Below are positions 1 through 7,427 of a stretch of DNA of 18,598 nucleotides, in pieces. Within the stretch, counting starts at the first letter, position 1; every line of letters starts with the position of its first letter. The DNA comes from Comamonadaceae bacterium (GTDB lineage Bacteria; Pseudomonadota; Gammaproteobacteria; Burkholderiales; Burkholderiaceae_C), in the NCBI GenBank assembly GCA_947374505.1, contig CANCCE010000026.1, positions 1 through 18,598 on the forward strand. The letters run 5' to 3'. Made by a program: the position numbers and the translations under genes. The notes beneath the pieces are model-generated. The model saw only the letters and a list, made by a program, of their open reading frames with translations. It ran no database searches and had not been told where the DNA came from.

Positions 1-359
1 CCCGACTCACGGGCAATCTGGCCCTTGGTGCGACGTCTGGGTTTGTAGGGCAAGTACAGGTCTTCCAAGTCTTGCTTGGTGCCGGCGGCTTCAATCGAGG
101 CGCGCAGCGCAGGGGTCAATTTGCCCTGCTCTTCGATGCTTTTGAGCACCGTTTCACGGCGATCTTCAAGCTCTCTCAAATACCCCAGCCGGGCTTCCAG
201 TTCACGCAACTGAATATCGTCGAGACCACCGGTGACTTCTTTGCGGTAGCGAGCGATAAAAGGCACGGTCGCACCGCCGTCAAGGAGTTCCACGGCAACC
301 CGAATCTGTTGCTCTTGAACTCTGATTTCTGCGGCGATTTGCCGGATGATTTTCTGCAT
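1..359 (-). CDS. tex: Tex-family transcription accessory protein, N-terminal part (C-terminus beyond window)
   Basis: This is the first about 119 residues of Tex (YhgF family), a conserved cytoplasmic RNA-binding protein with a C-terminal S1 domain that acts on transcription complexes. The visible part is the Tex N-terminal helical domain. It begins MQKIIRQIAAEIRVQEQQ and carries the hallmark stretches DGGATVPFIARYRKEVTGG (about residues 27-45) and TKQDLEDLYLPYKPRRRTK (about 94-112). The YqgF-like nuclease fold, HhH and S1 domains would lie left of the window. Start choice: the ATG at 359 gives the usual N-terminus but has no good Shine-Dalgarno. An in-frame ATG at 398 adds 13 residues and has GGGAG, but only one or two bases before the start. 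Divergent from the LapA-like gene. Family assignment is firm; the start is less so. Confidence 0.92.
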   Translation of the reverse strand, partial: MQKIIRQIAAEIRVQEQQIRVAVELLDGGATVPFIARYRKEVTGGLDDIQLRELEARLGYLRELEDRRETVLKSIEEQGKLTPALRASIEAAGTKQDLEDLYLPYKPRRRTKGQIARES

Positions 360-455
360 GTGGGAAGGTCTTGTAGCGAGCGAAAAATGAAGAGGCATTC
401 TCCCACAGCACTTTCGTGAAGCTCTGCGTATGATGGGGCTTTAACGGGAGTTGCG

Positions 456-968
456 ATGCGTATACGGTCCATTTTGCTGCTTTTGGGCATCGTCTTGACT
501 TCGGCTTTGGTGGCCCTGAATCTCGAAGAGTTCAACCGACTGAGCCCACTCAGTCTCGGTTTCACCAGCGTTCAAGCGCCTTTGGCGATGATCATGCTGG
601 GTGCACTGGCCGCAGCGCTGGTGATTTTTTTACTTTTCAGCGCCTACGCCAAAAGCGCCTATTTGATCGACAACCGACGGACATCACGCGAGCTCAAAAG
701 CCAACGCGAACTGGCCGACAAAGCCGAAACCTCGCGATTCAATGAGCTGCAGCAGTACTTGGCGGCAGAAAGCCATGCCATGGCCGACCGCGAAGCCGAA
801 ACCACCCTGCGTTTAGACGAACGCTTAGCGCGCCTGCAATCAGATCTTGAATCGCGTATTGAGCAATCGACCAACACGCTGGCAGCCTGCATCGGCGAGT
901 TGGAAGACCGGGTCGATCAGACGGTCGGGCGTCCCATTGTCGAGGCCGAAGCAACCCGCTTGCGTTGA
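456..968 (+). CDS. LapA-domain-like inner membrane protein with coiled-coil tail
   Basis: A 170-residue protein with two hydrophobic helices (about residues 4-22 and 42-65) joined by a short periplasmic-length loop. A long charged, Glu/Arg/Ala-rich segment (about 75-155) follows and looks like a cytoplasmic coiled coil. The two-helix front half resembles the LapA (DUF1049) domain, whose E. coli member helps regulate lipopolysaccharide assembly; that link is by family resemblance only. The ATG at 456 is preceded by GGGAG with a five-base spacer, a convincing ribosome binding site. The gene is divergent from tex across about 96 bases and convergent with the oxidoreductase gene, ending 30 bases from it. 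No partner gene for lipopolysaccharide assembly is adjacent. It could also be a YhcB-like small membrane coiled-coil protein. Confidence 0.8.
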   Translation: MRIRSILLLLGIVLTSALVALNLEEFNRLSPLSLGFTSVQAPLAMIMLGALAAALVIFLLFSAYAKSAYLIDNRRTSRELKSQRELADKAETSRFNELQQYLAAESHAMADREAETTLRLDERLARLQSDLESRIEQSTNTLAACIGELEDRVDQTVGRPIVEAEATRLR

Positions 969-998
969 TAAGCGACTATTTTCAAGCTCACCCATCTT

Positions 999-2018
999 TT
1001 AAATCAGCTTGACAATTTGCTTGCCAAAGTTCTTGCCTTTCAGCAAACCCAGAAAAGCTTCCGGCGCAGCCGCTAACCCTTGCGCCACACTTTCGCGGGG
1101 ACGAAGTTTGCCAGTGACGACCAAGCCGCCAAGTTCTTGCAAGGCTTTCGGCCAGATGTCCATGTGTTCAGTGACGATGAAACCCTGAATCCTCAAACGA
1201 CTTCTGAGAATCAGTGCCGGGTAGTTCATCGGCAGTGGTTTGCCATCGTAACCAGCGATCATCCCGCACAGCGCTATACGACCAAAGTCATTCATGCACA
1301 GCATCACGGCATCGAGGGCCATGCCACCGACGTTTTCAAAGTAGCCATCAACACCGTCCGGACAGGCCAGCTTGAGCGCCCTAGACATTGAGACCGCGTC
1401 GGTGTGTTGCTGATAGTCAATGCAGGCATCAAAGCCAAGTTCAGTGGTGGCGTACTGGCATTTGGCCGGTCCACCGGCGATACCCACCACACGGCAGCCG
1501 CGCGCTCTGGCCAATGCCGCAAAAGCGCTGCCGACAGCCCCCGTAGCAGCACTCACCACCAGCGTCTGTCCCGGCTGATCTTGGATGATGCTGGTCAAAC
1601 CATACCAAGCTGTGACCCCCGGCATGCCCACGGCACCCAAGTAATAGGACGGGGGAACGTGGGTGGTGTCGACCTTGCGCAAGGCACCGGGCGCTGTTGT
1701 GGCAGTCACAACGCTATAGGCCTGCCATCCTCCCATGCCGACGACCATGTCACCGGGCGTGAACAAAGTCGAGCGACTTTCAAGAACTTCACCCACGGTG
1801 CCGCCCCCCATGACTTCGCCTAAGGGTTGAGGAGCGGTGTAGCTCTTCGTATCATTCATGCGACCGCGCATGTAAGGATCGAGACTCAGGTAATGATGCT
1901 GGACCAGCACTTCCCCGTCCTGCAATGTGGGGGTCTCAGACGTCACCAGTTTGAAATTGCTGAGGGTGGCTTCACCTGTGGGGCGGTTATCGAGAAGAAT
2001 TTGCGGGTTGCTGGGCAA
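999..2018 (-). CDS. NADP-dependent medium-chain oxidoreductase, CurA/PTGR (double-bond reductase) type
   Basis: A 339-residue zinc-independent medium-chain dehydrogenase/reductase of the curcumin reductase / prostaglandin reductase / leukotriene B4 dehydrogenase group. These enzymes use NADPH to reduce the C=C bond of alpha,beta-unsaturated carbonyls. Visible marks are LSLDPYMRGRM (about residues 44-54), a GroES-like front half, and the nucleotide-binding glycine loop AATGAVG (about 157-163) followed by RGCRVVGIAGG. No catalytic-zinc cysteine/histidine pattern is seen. The open frame runs up to 2135, but that extension lies inside the thioesterase gene. I chose the TTG at 2018 because GGAG sits seven bases before it and the result has the family's usual length. 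It begins 20 bases after the thioesterase stop, so it is probably the last gene of the lipid-catabolism cluster. Its true substrate is unknown. Confidence 0.9.
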   Translation of the reverse strand: MPSNPQILLDNRPTGEATLSNFKLVTSETPTLQDGEVLVQHHYLSLDPYMRGRMNDTKSYTAPQPLGEVMGGGTVGEVLESRSTLFTPGDMVVGMGGWQAYSVVTATTAPGALRKVDTTHVPPSYYLGAVGMPGVTAWYGLTSIIQDQPGQTLVVSAATGAVGSAFAALARARGCRVVGIAGGPAKCQYATTELGFDACIDYQQHTDAVSMSRALKLACPDGVDGYFENVGGMALDAVMLCMNDFGRIALCGMIAGYDGKPLPMNYPALILRSRLRIQGFIVTEHMDIWPKALQELGGLVVTGKLRPRESVAQGLAAAPEAFLGLLKGKNFGKQIVKLI

Positions 2019-2025
2019 GTTAAGT

Positions 2026-2029
2026 CTCC
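2026..2029 (-). promoter_or_regulatory. Ribosome binding site fixing a TTG start for the oxidoreductase
   Basis: On the minus strand GGAG is followed by the seven-base spacer ACTTAAC and then TTG at 2018-2016. There is no ATG at the expected N-terminus, and the longer frame overlaps the thioesterase gene, so this site decides the start. Confidence 0.65.
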
Positions 2030-2038
2030 AATCTGTGG

Positions 2039-2479
2039 TTAATCCGTGAGCAGTTGATTGGCTGGCAAACCTGCCCGAGCTTTTTGGCTGTCGCTTCGCC
2101 TCACATATTTGAACGTGCCGGTCGCGTGGGCACATGCGTTGCCCTGGCTGTCGTAGAGTTTGGCTTCGACAAAGGCCATAGAGGTTGTGCGTTGAATCAG
2201 GTGGCCACGCCCGGTCAAGGTACTGCCGTCACCGGGTACGGGTTTCATGAAGCTGGTTTTCATCTCAATCGTGGCGAGTCCCATTTCAGGGGCCACGCTA
2301 CGGGCAGCTTGGGCCATGGTCACATCCATGAAGGTCATGATTGCGCCGCCGTGCGTGACGCCGAACGAATTCAGGTGTTCCGCCCGTGGGGAAAATTCGA
2401 TGGTTGATTCACCCGCTTCAGCGCGGACAAGGTCAAAGCCTAAATGTGAGGCAAAAGGAATTTCGACGTCGAATTTCAT
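2039..2479 (-). CDS. PaaI-family hotdog-fold acyl-CoA thioesterase
   Basis: A 146-residue single hotdog-domain protein of the PaaI/YbgC-like thioesterase superfamily, expected to hydrolyse acyl-CoA to free acid and CoA in the cytoplasm. The family hallmark HGGAIMTFMD is present: H43-G-G starts the long hotdog helix and D52 is the usual catalytic acid on it. The strand MKTSFMKPVPGDG and the C-terminal strand ACAHATGTFKYV fit the rest of the fold. The ATG at 2479 gives a normal N-terminus but lacks a clear Shine-Dalgarno; the leader is A/T-rich. It lies between the small membrane protein (40-base gap) and the oxidoreductase (20-base gap) on the same strand. Next to fadBA it could recycle CoA or clear dead-end acyl-CoAs; that role is inference. 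Confidence 0.88.
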   Translation of the reverse strand: MKFDVEIPFASHLGFDLVRAEAGESTIEFSPRAEHLNSFGVTHGGAIMTFMDVTMAQAARSVAPEMGLATIEMKTSFMKPVPGDGSTLTGRGHLIQRTTSMAFVEAKLYDSQGNACAHATGTFKYVRRSDSQKARAGLPANQLLTD

Positions 2480-2519
2480 GTGTATTTTTTGTGAAAATTG
2501 TTCAATACGATAGATCGCT

Positions 2520-2720
2520 TCAGTCGACCTTTAGTCGTGAGCGAACATAAATCAAGACGGCCCCAAGCAAGGCGACACAGCCGCCGCCAACGACCATCGA
2601 CCAGCCCATGGCCTCATCTTGACGCGCCACCGATAGACCCAGTACGAGTGTCAGCAAGCCGCCGTAAATCAGCACCCAGATAAGCTGCTGCAGTCGTTTT
2701 AAGTGATGAAGAGTTGTCAT
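2520..2720 (-). CDS. Small two-helix membrane protein coupled to the thiolase gene
   Basis: A 66-residue protein of unknown function. It has a short basic/histidine N-terminus (MTTLHHLKRLQQ), two hydrophobic helices (about residues 13-29 and 40-58) joined by a charged loop (ARQDEAMG), and a basic C-terminal tail, consistent with an inner-membrane hairpin. The ATG at 2720 is two bases after the thiolase stop, so translation is probably coupled to the thiolase. A TTG at 2726 overlapping the stop is an alternative giving two more residues. Codon use looks like its neighbours, and the position within a tight same-strand cluster supports it being real. I do not recognise a named family. Confidence 0.65.
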   Translation of the reverse strand: MTTLHHLKRLQQLIWVLIYGGLLTLVLGLSVARQDEAMGWSMVVGGGCVALLGAVLIYVRSRLKVD

Positions 2721-2722
2721 GT

Positions 2723-3898
2723 TCAAAGCACTTCAAAAATGCCTGCGGCACCCATGCCGCCGCCAATGCACATGGTGACACAAACCCGTTTGACACCGCG
2801 GCGCTTGCCCTCGATCAACGCGTGGCCGGTCAGCCGCTGGCCGCTCACTCCATAGGGATGGCCAACAGCAATGGCACCGCCGTTGACATTCAATCGATCC
2901 ATTGGAATCCCCAGTTTGTCAGCGCAATACAGCACCTGCACGGCAAAGGCTTCGTTGAGTTCCCACAGGTCAATGTCACTGACCTTCAAGCCTAACTTGC
3001 TCAGCACTTTGGGGATGGCGAAGACGGGACCAATGCCCATCTCATCGGGCTCACATCCAGCCACGGCAAACCCCAGAAAACGGCCTAGCGGCTTGAGACC
3101 TTTGCGCTCGGCCACGCTGTCGTGCATCACCACAACGGCACCCGCACCATCCGAAAACTGGCTGGCATTGCCCGCGCTCACTACACCGCCCGGCATGGCT
3201 GGCTTGAGACCCCTGAGACCTTCTTGTGTGGTACCCGGTCGGATGCCTTCGTCATGGTTGACGGTCACTTTTTTCGTCATCAGCCCCATCACCGGATCCA
3301 GTACCCCGGCAACCACCGAGATGGGCGCGATCTCAGCGTCAAACAGTCCAGCGACTTGTGCTGCTTCGGCTCTTTGCTGGCTGCGGGCGCCGTAGTCGTC
3401 CATGCGCTCACGCGAGATGCCATAGCGCTTGGCCACCAGCTCAGCCGTTTGCAACATATTCCAATAAATCTCGGGTTTGTTTTTTGCGAGCCAGCTGTCT
3501 TGCAGCATGTGCGTATTCGTTTCTTGCTGCACACATGAAATACTTTCGACGCCACCGGCCACAAAAATATCAGCTTCACCCGCGATGACCCGTTGCGCGG
3601 CCAAGGCGATCGACTGCAAGCCGGATGAGCAAAACCGGTTCACGGTCATGCCCGACACGCTGACCGGGCAACCCGCGCGCAAGGCTATTTGCCTTGCGAT
3701 GTTGGCACCCGTGGCACCTTCAGGGGCGGCGCAACCGATGATCACATCTTCGACCTCAGCCGGTTCGATGCCGGCCCGCTGAAGGGCGTGTTCGACAGCG
3801 TGACCACCGAGTGTGGCGCCGTGCGTCATATTGAAAGAGCCCTTCCAGCTTTTAGCCAGAGGGGTGCGGGCAGTGGAAACAATCACAGCTGTTGTCAT
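2723..3898 (-). CDS. fadA: Acetyl-CoA C-acyltransferase (3-ketoacyl-CoA thiolase)
   Basis: A 391-residue thiolase, full length for the family. It cleaves 3-ketoacyl-CoA with CoA to acetyl-CoA and a shortened acyl-CoA, the last step of beta-oxidation. All active-site elements are visible: the nucleophile C90 in NRFCSSGLQS, the histidine in AVGHPYGVSG, the NEAFA loop (ELNEAFAVQV), and the second cysteine in CVTMCIGGGMGAAG near the C-terminus. The open frame extends up to 4015 into the upstream gene, but the ATG at 3898 gives the classic MTTAVIVSTARTP start and is preceded by GGAG with a six-base spacer. It starts 28 bases after the multifunctional enzyme's stop, the usual fadBA order. A biosynthetic acetoacetyl-CoA thiolase is a less likely reading because of that pairing. 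Confidence 0.93.
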   Translation of the reverse strand: MTTAVIVSTARTPLAKSWKGSFNMTHGATLGGHAVEHALQRAGIEPAEVEDVIIGCAAPEGATGANIARQIALRAGCPVSVSGMTVNRFCSSGLQSIALAAQRVIAGEADIFVAGGVESISCVQQETNTHMLQDSWLAKNKPEIYWNMLQTAELVAKRYGISRERMDDYGARSQQRAEAAQVAGLFDAEIAPISVVAGVLDPVMGLMTKKVTVNHDEGIRPGTTQEGLRGLKPAMPGGVVSAGNASQFSDGAGAVVVMHDSVAERKGLKPLGRFLGFAVAGCEPDEMGIGPVFAIPKVLSKLGLKVSDIDLWELNEAFAVQVLYCADKLGIPMDRLNVNGGAIAVGHPYGVSGQRLTGHALIEGKRRGVKRVCVTMCIGGGMGAAGIFEVL

Positions 3899-3926
3899 GG
3901 AATTCTCCGGAGTCGGTGGATGGGGT

Positions 3927-6026
3927 TCAGTTGAAGGTCTTGCCTTCAGCGACGAGCCTTGCCAGCAGCGGCGCAGGCTGCCAGAAATTGGCATCATCCA
4001 ACGGGTTGAGTGCAAAGCGCTTCATGGCTTGAACAACGTTGAACAACCCGACTTGATCGGCGTACAACATGGGGCCACCGCGATGCGGAGGGAATCCGTA
4101 GCCAAACACGTAGGCGATGTCGATGTCACTGGCCTTGGCAGCGATGCCCTCTTCCAAAATATGCGCGGCTTCATTGACCAAGCTGAAGACCAGCCGCTGC
4201 ACAATTTCTTCGTCAGAGATCTTGCGCGGCGTGATGCCCAGCGACTGGCGGTGCGCAGCCACCATGGCGACCACGTCCGCGTTCGGAATCGCATCGCGTT
4301 GGCCGGCCACGTAGTCGTACCAGCCAGCGCCGGTTTTTTGACCGAAACGCCCTTGCTCACAAAGTAAATCTGCGGTCTTGCTGTATTTCATCTCTGGCTT
4401 TTCGCTGTAACGGCGCTTGCGGATAGCCCAACTGATGTCGTTGCCGGCCAAGTCACTCATGCGAAAAGGCCCCATCGCAAAACCAAACTTCTCGACGGCC
4501 TTGTCGACCTGTGCCGGAGTGCAACCCTCGTCCAATAAAAATCCCGCTTGGCGGCCATATTGGTCAATCATGCGGTTACCGATGAAGCCATCACAGACTC
4601 CGGACACGACCGCTGTTTTACGTATCTTTTTCGCTGCCACTATGACGGTGGCCATGACGTCTTTGGCGGTCTTGTCAGCGCGCACCACTTCCAGCAGCTT
4701 CATCACATTCGCCGGGCTGAAAAAATGCAGCCCGACCACGTCTTGGGGACGATGGGTGAAGTTCGCTATGGCATTGACATCCAGCGTTGAGGTGTTGCTC
4801 GCCAAAATCGCGTCCGGCTTCATCACCCGATCCAGTTCTTTAAAAACTTTTTCTTTGACGCCCATCTCTTCAAAGACGGCTTCAATCACCATGTCGGCGG
4901 CACTCAAGTCGTCATAGCTCAGCGTGCTGCTCAGCAGACTCATGCGTTGCTCGTACTTGTCTTGTTTGAGCTTGCCTTTTTTGACCTGCGCTTCGTAGTT
5001 TTTACGGATGGTGGCGATGCCGCGGTCCAGCGCCTCTTGCTTCATCTCCAGCAATGTGACGGGCAGACCTGCATTCAGAAAATTCATCGCAATACCGCCA
5101 CCCATGGTGCCCGCACCAATCACCGCCACCGACTTGATGTCGCGCAACGGTGTGTCAGCCGGCACATCGGCGATCTTCGAGGCTGCACGCTCGGCCATGA
5201 ACAGGTGACGCAGCGCTCGGCTTTCAGGCGACAACATCAGGTTGACAAAGAGCTCTCGCTCGACCAACACGCCTTCGTCAAAACTTTTCTGTGTCGCAGC
5301 CTGCACAGCATCCACACATTTGAGAGGCGCGGGAAAATGCTTGGCCATGCCTTTGACCATGTTCCGCGCAAACTGAAAGTAGCCATCGCCTTGAGGATGT
5401 TTGCAAGGCAGGTTGCGGACCAACGGCAATGGACGAGCATCAGCCACTTCGGCCGCCAAAGCGAGTGCTTCTTCAGCCAGCGAGGCCGCAGAGACGCTGA
5501 TTTTGGCAAACAGCTTTTGGCCCGGCAGCATGGCCAGCATCTCGCTTTTAACCGCCTCGCCGCTGACGATCATGTTGAGCGCAGGCTCCACGCCCAGGGC
5601 GCGCGGCAAGCGTTGTGTACCACCCGCACCAGGCAACAAACCAAGTTTGACCTCCGGCATGGAGATGCTGCAGCCCGGAGCCGCAATGCGGTAATGGCAT
5701 CCCAGCGCCAGTTCTAAGCCGCCGCCCATGCAAACGGAATGAATCGCAGCGATGACCGGCTTACTGGCGTTTTCAACGGCCAAAATCACACTGCGTAAAT
5801 TGGGCTCGACCGCAGCCTTGTCTGTGCCGAATTCCTTGATGTCGGCGCCGCCCGAAAAGGCTTTGCCTGCGCCGCTGATGACGATGGACTTGATGGCCTT
5901 GTCGGCTTGCGCCTGCTGCAAGCCATCGGTGATGGCACGGCGAGTGGCCATCCCCAAGCCATTGACGGGTGGGTTGTCAAGCGTGATGACCGCCACGTTG
6001 CCGTGAACTGTGTAATGCGCTGTCAT
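3927..6026 (-). CDS. fadB: Multifunctional enoyl-CoA hydratase / 3-hydroxyacyl-CoA dehydrogenase
   Basis: A 699-residue fusion enzyme for the second and third steps of beta-oxidation. Residues about 1-190 are a crotonase domain with the oxyanion-hole loop FSGGADIKEF and both catalytic glutamates, E105 in GGGLE and E125 in MPEVKLGLLPGAGG. Residues about 297-475 are the NAD-binding domain with GAGTMG (304-309), SNTST (410-414) and the catalytic H434 in VGLHFFSPAN. The C-terminal 3-hydroxyacyl-CoA dehydrogenase domains follow (GFIGNRM, then a second helical repeat). Domain order matches FadB/FadJ and peroxisomal multifunctional enzymes; at 699 residues it is somewhat shorter than E. coli FadB. 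The ATG at 6026 has AAGGAA six bases upstream. First gene of the minus-strand cluster. The choice between FadB and FadJ naming is not settled by sequence alone. Confidence 0.93.
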   Translation of the reverse strand: MTAHYTVHGNVAVITLDNPPVNGLGMATRRAITDGLQQAQADKAIKSIVISGAGKAFSGGADIKEFGTDKAAVEPNLRSVILAVENASKPVIAAIHSVCMGGGLELALGCHYRIAAPGCSISMPEVKLGLLPGAGGTQRLPRALGVEPALNMIVSGEAVKSEMLAMLPGQKLFAKISVSAASLAEEALALAAEVADARPLPLVRNLPCKHPQGDGYFQFARNMVKGMAKHFPAPLKCVDAVQAATQKSFDEGVLVERELFVNLMLSPESRALRHLFMAERAASKIADVPADTPLRDIKSVAVIGAGTMGGGIAMNFLNAGLPVTLLEMKQEALDRGIATIRKNYEAQVKKGKLKQDKYEQRMSLLSSTLSYDDLSAADMVIEAVFEEMGVKEKVFKELDRVMKPDAILASNTSTLDVNAIANFTHRPQDVVGLHFFSPANVMKLLEVVRADKTAKDVMATVIVAAKKIRKTAVVSGVCDGFIGNRMIDQYGRQAGFLLDEGCTPAQVDKAVEKFGFAMGPFRMSDLAGNDISWAIRKRRYSEKPEMKYSKTADLLCEQGRFGQKTGAGWYDYVAGQRDAIPNADVVAMVAAHRQSLGITPRKISDEEIVQRLVFSLVNEAAHILEEGIAAKASDIDIAYVFGYGFPPHRGGPMLYADQVGLFNVVQAMKRFALNPLDDANFWQPAPLLARLVAEGKTFN

Positions 6027-6059
6027 GGAAAGTTCCTTAAGGCGATGTTGATCAAAAAA

Positions 6060-6084
6060 GTACGGTCGTTCTTTTTATTGTACG
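6060..6084 (-). promoter_or_regulatory. Candidate promoter/operator of the fadB cluster
   Basis: About 35-60 bases upstream of fadB, GTACG occurs twice (6060-6064 and 6080-6084), exactly 20 bases apart, two helical turns. The first copy is part of ACG-GT-CGT (6062-6069), a short perfect inverted repeat. On the minus strand a TACAAT box resembling a -10 element lies at 6082-6077, between the two copies, though no good -35 is seen. The layout suits a repressor of TetR/AcrR type that responds to acyl-CoA, but no regulator gene is in view. This is inference from pattern only. Confidence 0.3.
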
Positions 6085-6201
6085 AAAGACTGACGTTGAG
6101 AGACTGCGCCGGCTCGAAAAAGGCTGCTCAAGCAAGTTCTTGTCACATAGTGTTTCTACAATCATTCCGGTTGGCTGAGTGCTGGCTGAAGTGCTTCGCC
6201 C

Positions 6202-6224
6202 TTGATGTCGATCAACGTCATCAA
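6202..6224. promoter_or_regulatory. Inverted repeat upstream of the RND efflux operon (candidate operator)
   Basis: TTGATGTCG (6202-6210) and CGTCATCAA (6216-6224) form a nine-base inverted repeat with one mismatch around the five-base centre ATCAA. It lies about 60 bases before the adaptor start, in the 258-base divergent region between fadB and the efflux operon. Size and symmetry fit a dimeric repressor or activator site. No matching regulator is encoded in the window and no convincing sigma-70 promoter could be placed against it. Confidence 0.35.
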
Positions 6225-6284
6225 TCTAACTTCAGGCACAGTCGAGTAGACCAGATGAGTTCAATAATATTAAAAAGGTTTGAT

Positions 6285-7427
6285 ATGCGTCCATTCCGTC
6301 GGTTGGGTCAAGCTCGCTTGGCCGCTTGGGCCATGGCAGCGATCTGCGCATGGAGCGCCCCGGCTCAGTCGGCAGAGCGCTCGGCCACGTTTACTGTGGC
6401 GAGCAGTCAAGTCAAGGCCTTAGGCATTCAGACGGCCCCGTTGATCAGTCAAGCCGAGTCGGTACGCACAAGTTACCCGGCTCAAGTGGTCATCCCACCG
6501 AATGCAGAGCAGGTCATCAGCTCCCCTGTCAACGGCGTGATTTCGCAATTGTTGGTCCAGACCAATGATGCGGTGCGTGCGGGCGCCCCGTTGGTTCGCA
6601 TTTCCAGCAACGAGTTTGGTCAGCAGCAGTTGCTGTTGCTACAGGCCGGCACACGGGCCACTTTGGCGGCGCAGGCCAGCCAGCGGGAGCAAGCGCTTTT
6701 CGCAGAGGGTCTCATCGCCCAGCGCCGTGTGCAGGAAGCGCAAGCCACGTTAATGGACACCGAAGCGGCTTTGAAGCAAGCCAAAGCCGCCTTGCGCCTG
6801 ATGGGCATGTCAGCCGCCAGCATCGACAAGGTCAGCGTGTCAGGACATCCACAAGACAGTTTGGTGCTGGCCGCGGCGCAGGCGGGGGTTGTCACAGACC
6901 TGGCGGTGAAACCGGGCCAACGGGTCGACTCGACCACGGCCTTGTTGCACTTGGCGCAAACCGGAACGCTATGGCTCGAGATCCAGGTGCCTGTCGCGGA
7001 GAGTACCCGATGGTTACCTGGCACCCAGCTGACAGTGGTGGGGCGTAGCGTGACCGGCAAGCTCTTGAGCCGCAGCGCCATGGTGGAATCCGGCAGTCAG
7101 ATGGTCACCCTGCGTGCGCTGGTTCAGGGCAAAGCCAGCCTTTTACGCCCGGGTGAGGTGCTGTCGGTGGAGCTGCCCGCAGCGTCGACTTCCGTGGCAA
7201 CAACAGCCTCATGGGATCTCCCGCTCTCAGCTGTAGCGCATGACGGCAAGCAGGCTTACGTGTTTGTGCGCACGGCTGACGGTTTTCAAGCCAGGGCGGT
7301 ACAAGTCTCCGCCAACGCAGGTCAGCGGGTGCAGATTCAAGGCCCCGTCAAAGCGGGTGAGGAAGTCGCTGTCAGCGGTGTTGTATCACTCAAGGGTGCC
7401 TGGATCAATCAGAAAGTCAGTCAGTGA
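6285..7427 (+). CDS. RND efflux periplasmic adaptor subunit (HlyD/CusB-like)
   Basis: A 380-residue membrane fusion protein that would link an inner-membrane RND pump to an outer-membrane channel. It begins with a basic N-terminus and a hydrophobic core ending SAPAQSA, a plausible signal peptide cleaved near residue 30. One half of the lipoyl/barrel-sandwich domain is at about 80-107 (PVNGVISQLLVQTNDAVRAG). A short Ala/Gln-rich alpha-hairpin spans about 115-175. The second lipoyl half is GVVTDLAVKPGQRVDS (201-216), followed by beta-barrel and membrane-proximal domains. No methionine-rich or histidine-rich metal-binding N-terminus is seen. The ATG at 6285 is preceded by AAAAAGG with a six-base gap; an in-frame ATG at 6255 has a poorer site, and the open frame continues further upstream. 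The stop shares one base with the pump start. Confidence 0.9.
   Translation: MRPFRRLGQARLAAWAMAAICAWSAPAQSAERSATFTVASSQVKALGIQTAPLISQAESVRTSYPAQVVIPPNAEQVISSPVNGVISQLLVQTNDAVRAGAPLVRISSNEFGQQQLLLLQAGTRATLAAQASQREQALFAEGLIAQRRVQEAQATLMDTEAALKQAKAALRLMGMSAASIDKVSVSGHPQDSLVLAAAQAGVVTDLAVKPGQRVDSTTALLHLAQTGTLWLEIQVPVAESTRWLPGTQLTVVGRSVTGKLLSRSAMVESGSQMVTLRALVQGKASLLRPGEVLSVELPAASTSVATTASWDLPLSAVAHDGKQAYVFVRTADGFQARAVQVSANAGQRVQIQGPVKAGEEVAVSGVVSLKGAWINQKVSQ

Noticed and set aside
982..1012. Inverted repeat TCAAGCT / AGCTTGA between two convergent genes as a bidirectional terminator
   Set aside because: The stem is only seven bases with a 17-base loop, is not GC-rich and has no T-run, and it overlaps the oxidoreductase stop. 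Too weak to call.
4947..5717. Long plus-strand open frame (256 codons) opposite fadB
   Set aside because: It is antisense to the well-supported multifunctional enzyme; its translation is rich in His/Arg/Gln and resembles no family, as expected for a shadow frame in GC-rich DNA.
6140..6162. TTGTCA and TACAAT as a promoter for the efflux operon
   Set aside because: The spacer is only 11 bases, far too short for sigma-70, and no alternative -35 fits the TACAAT box.
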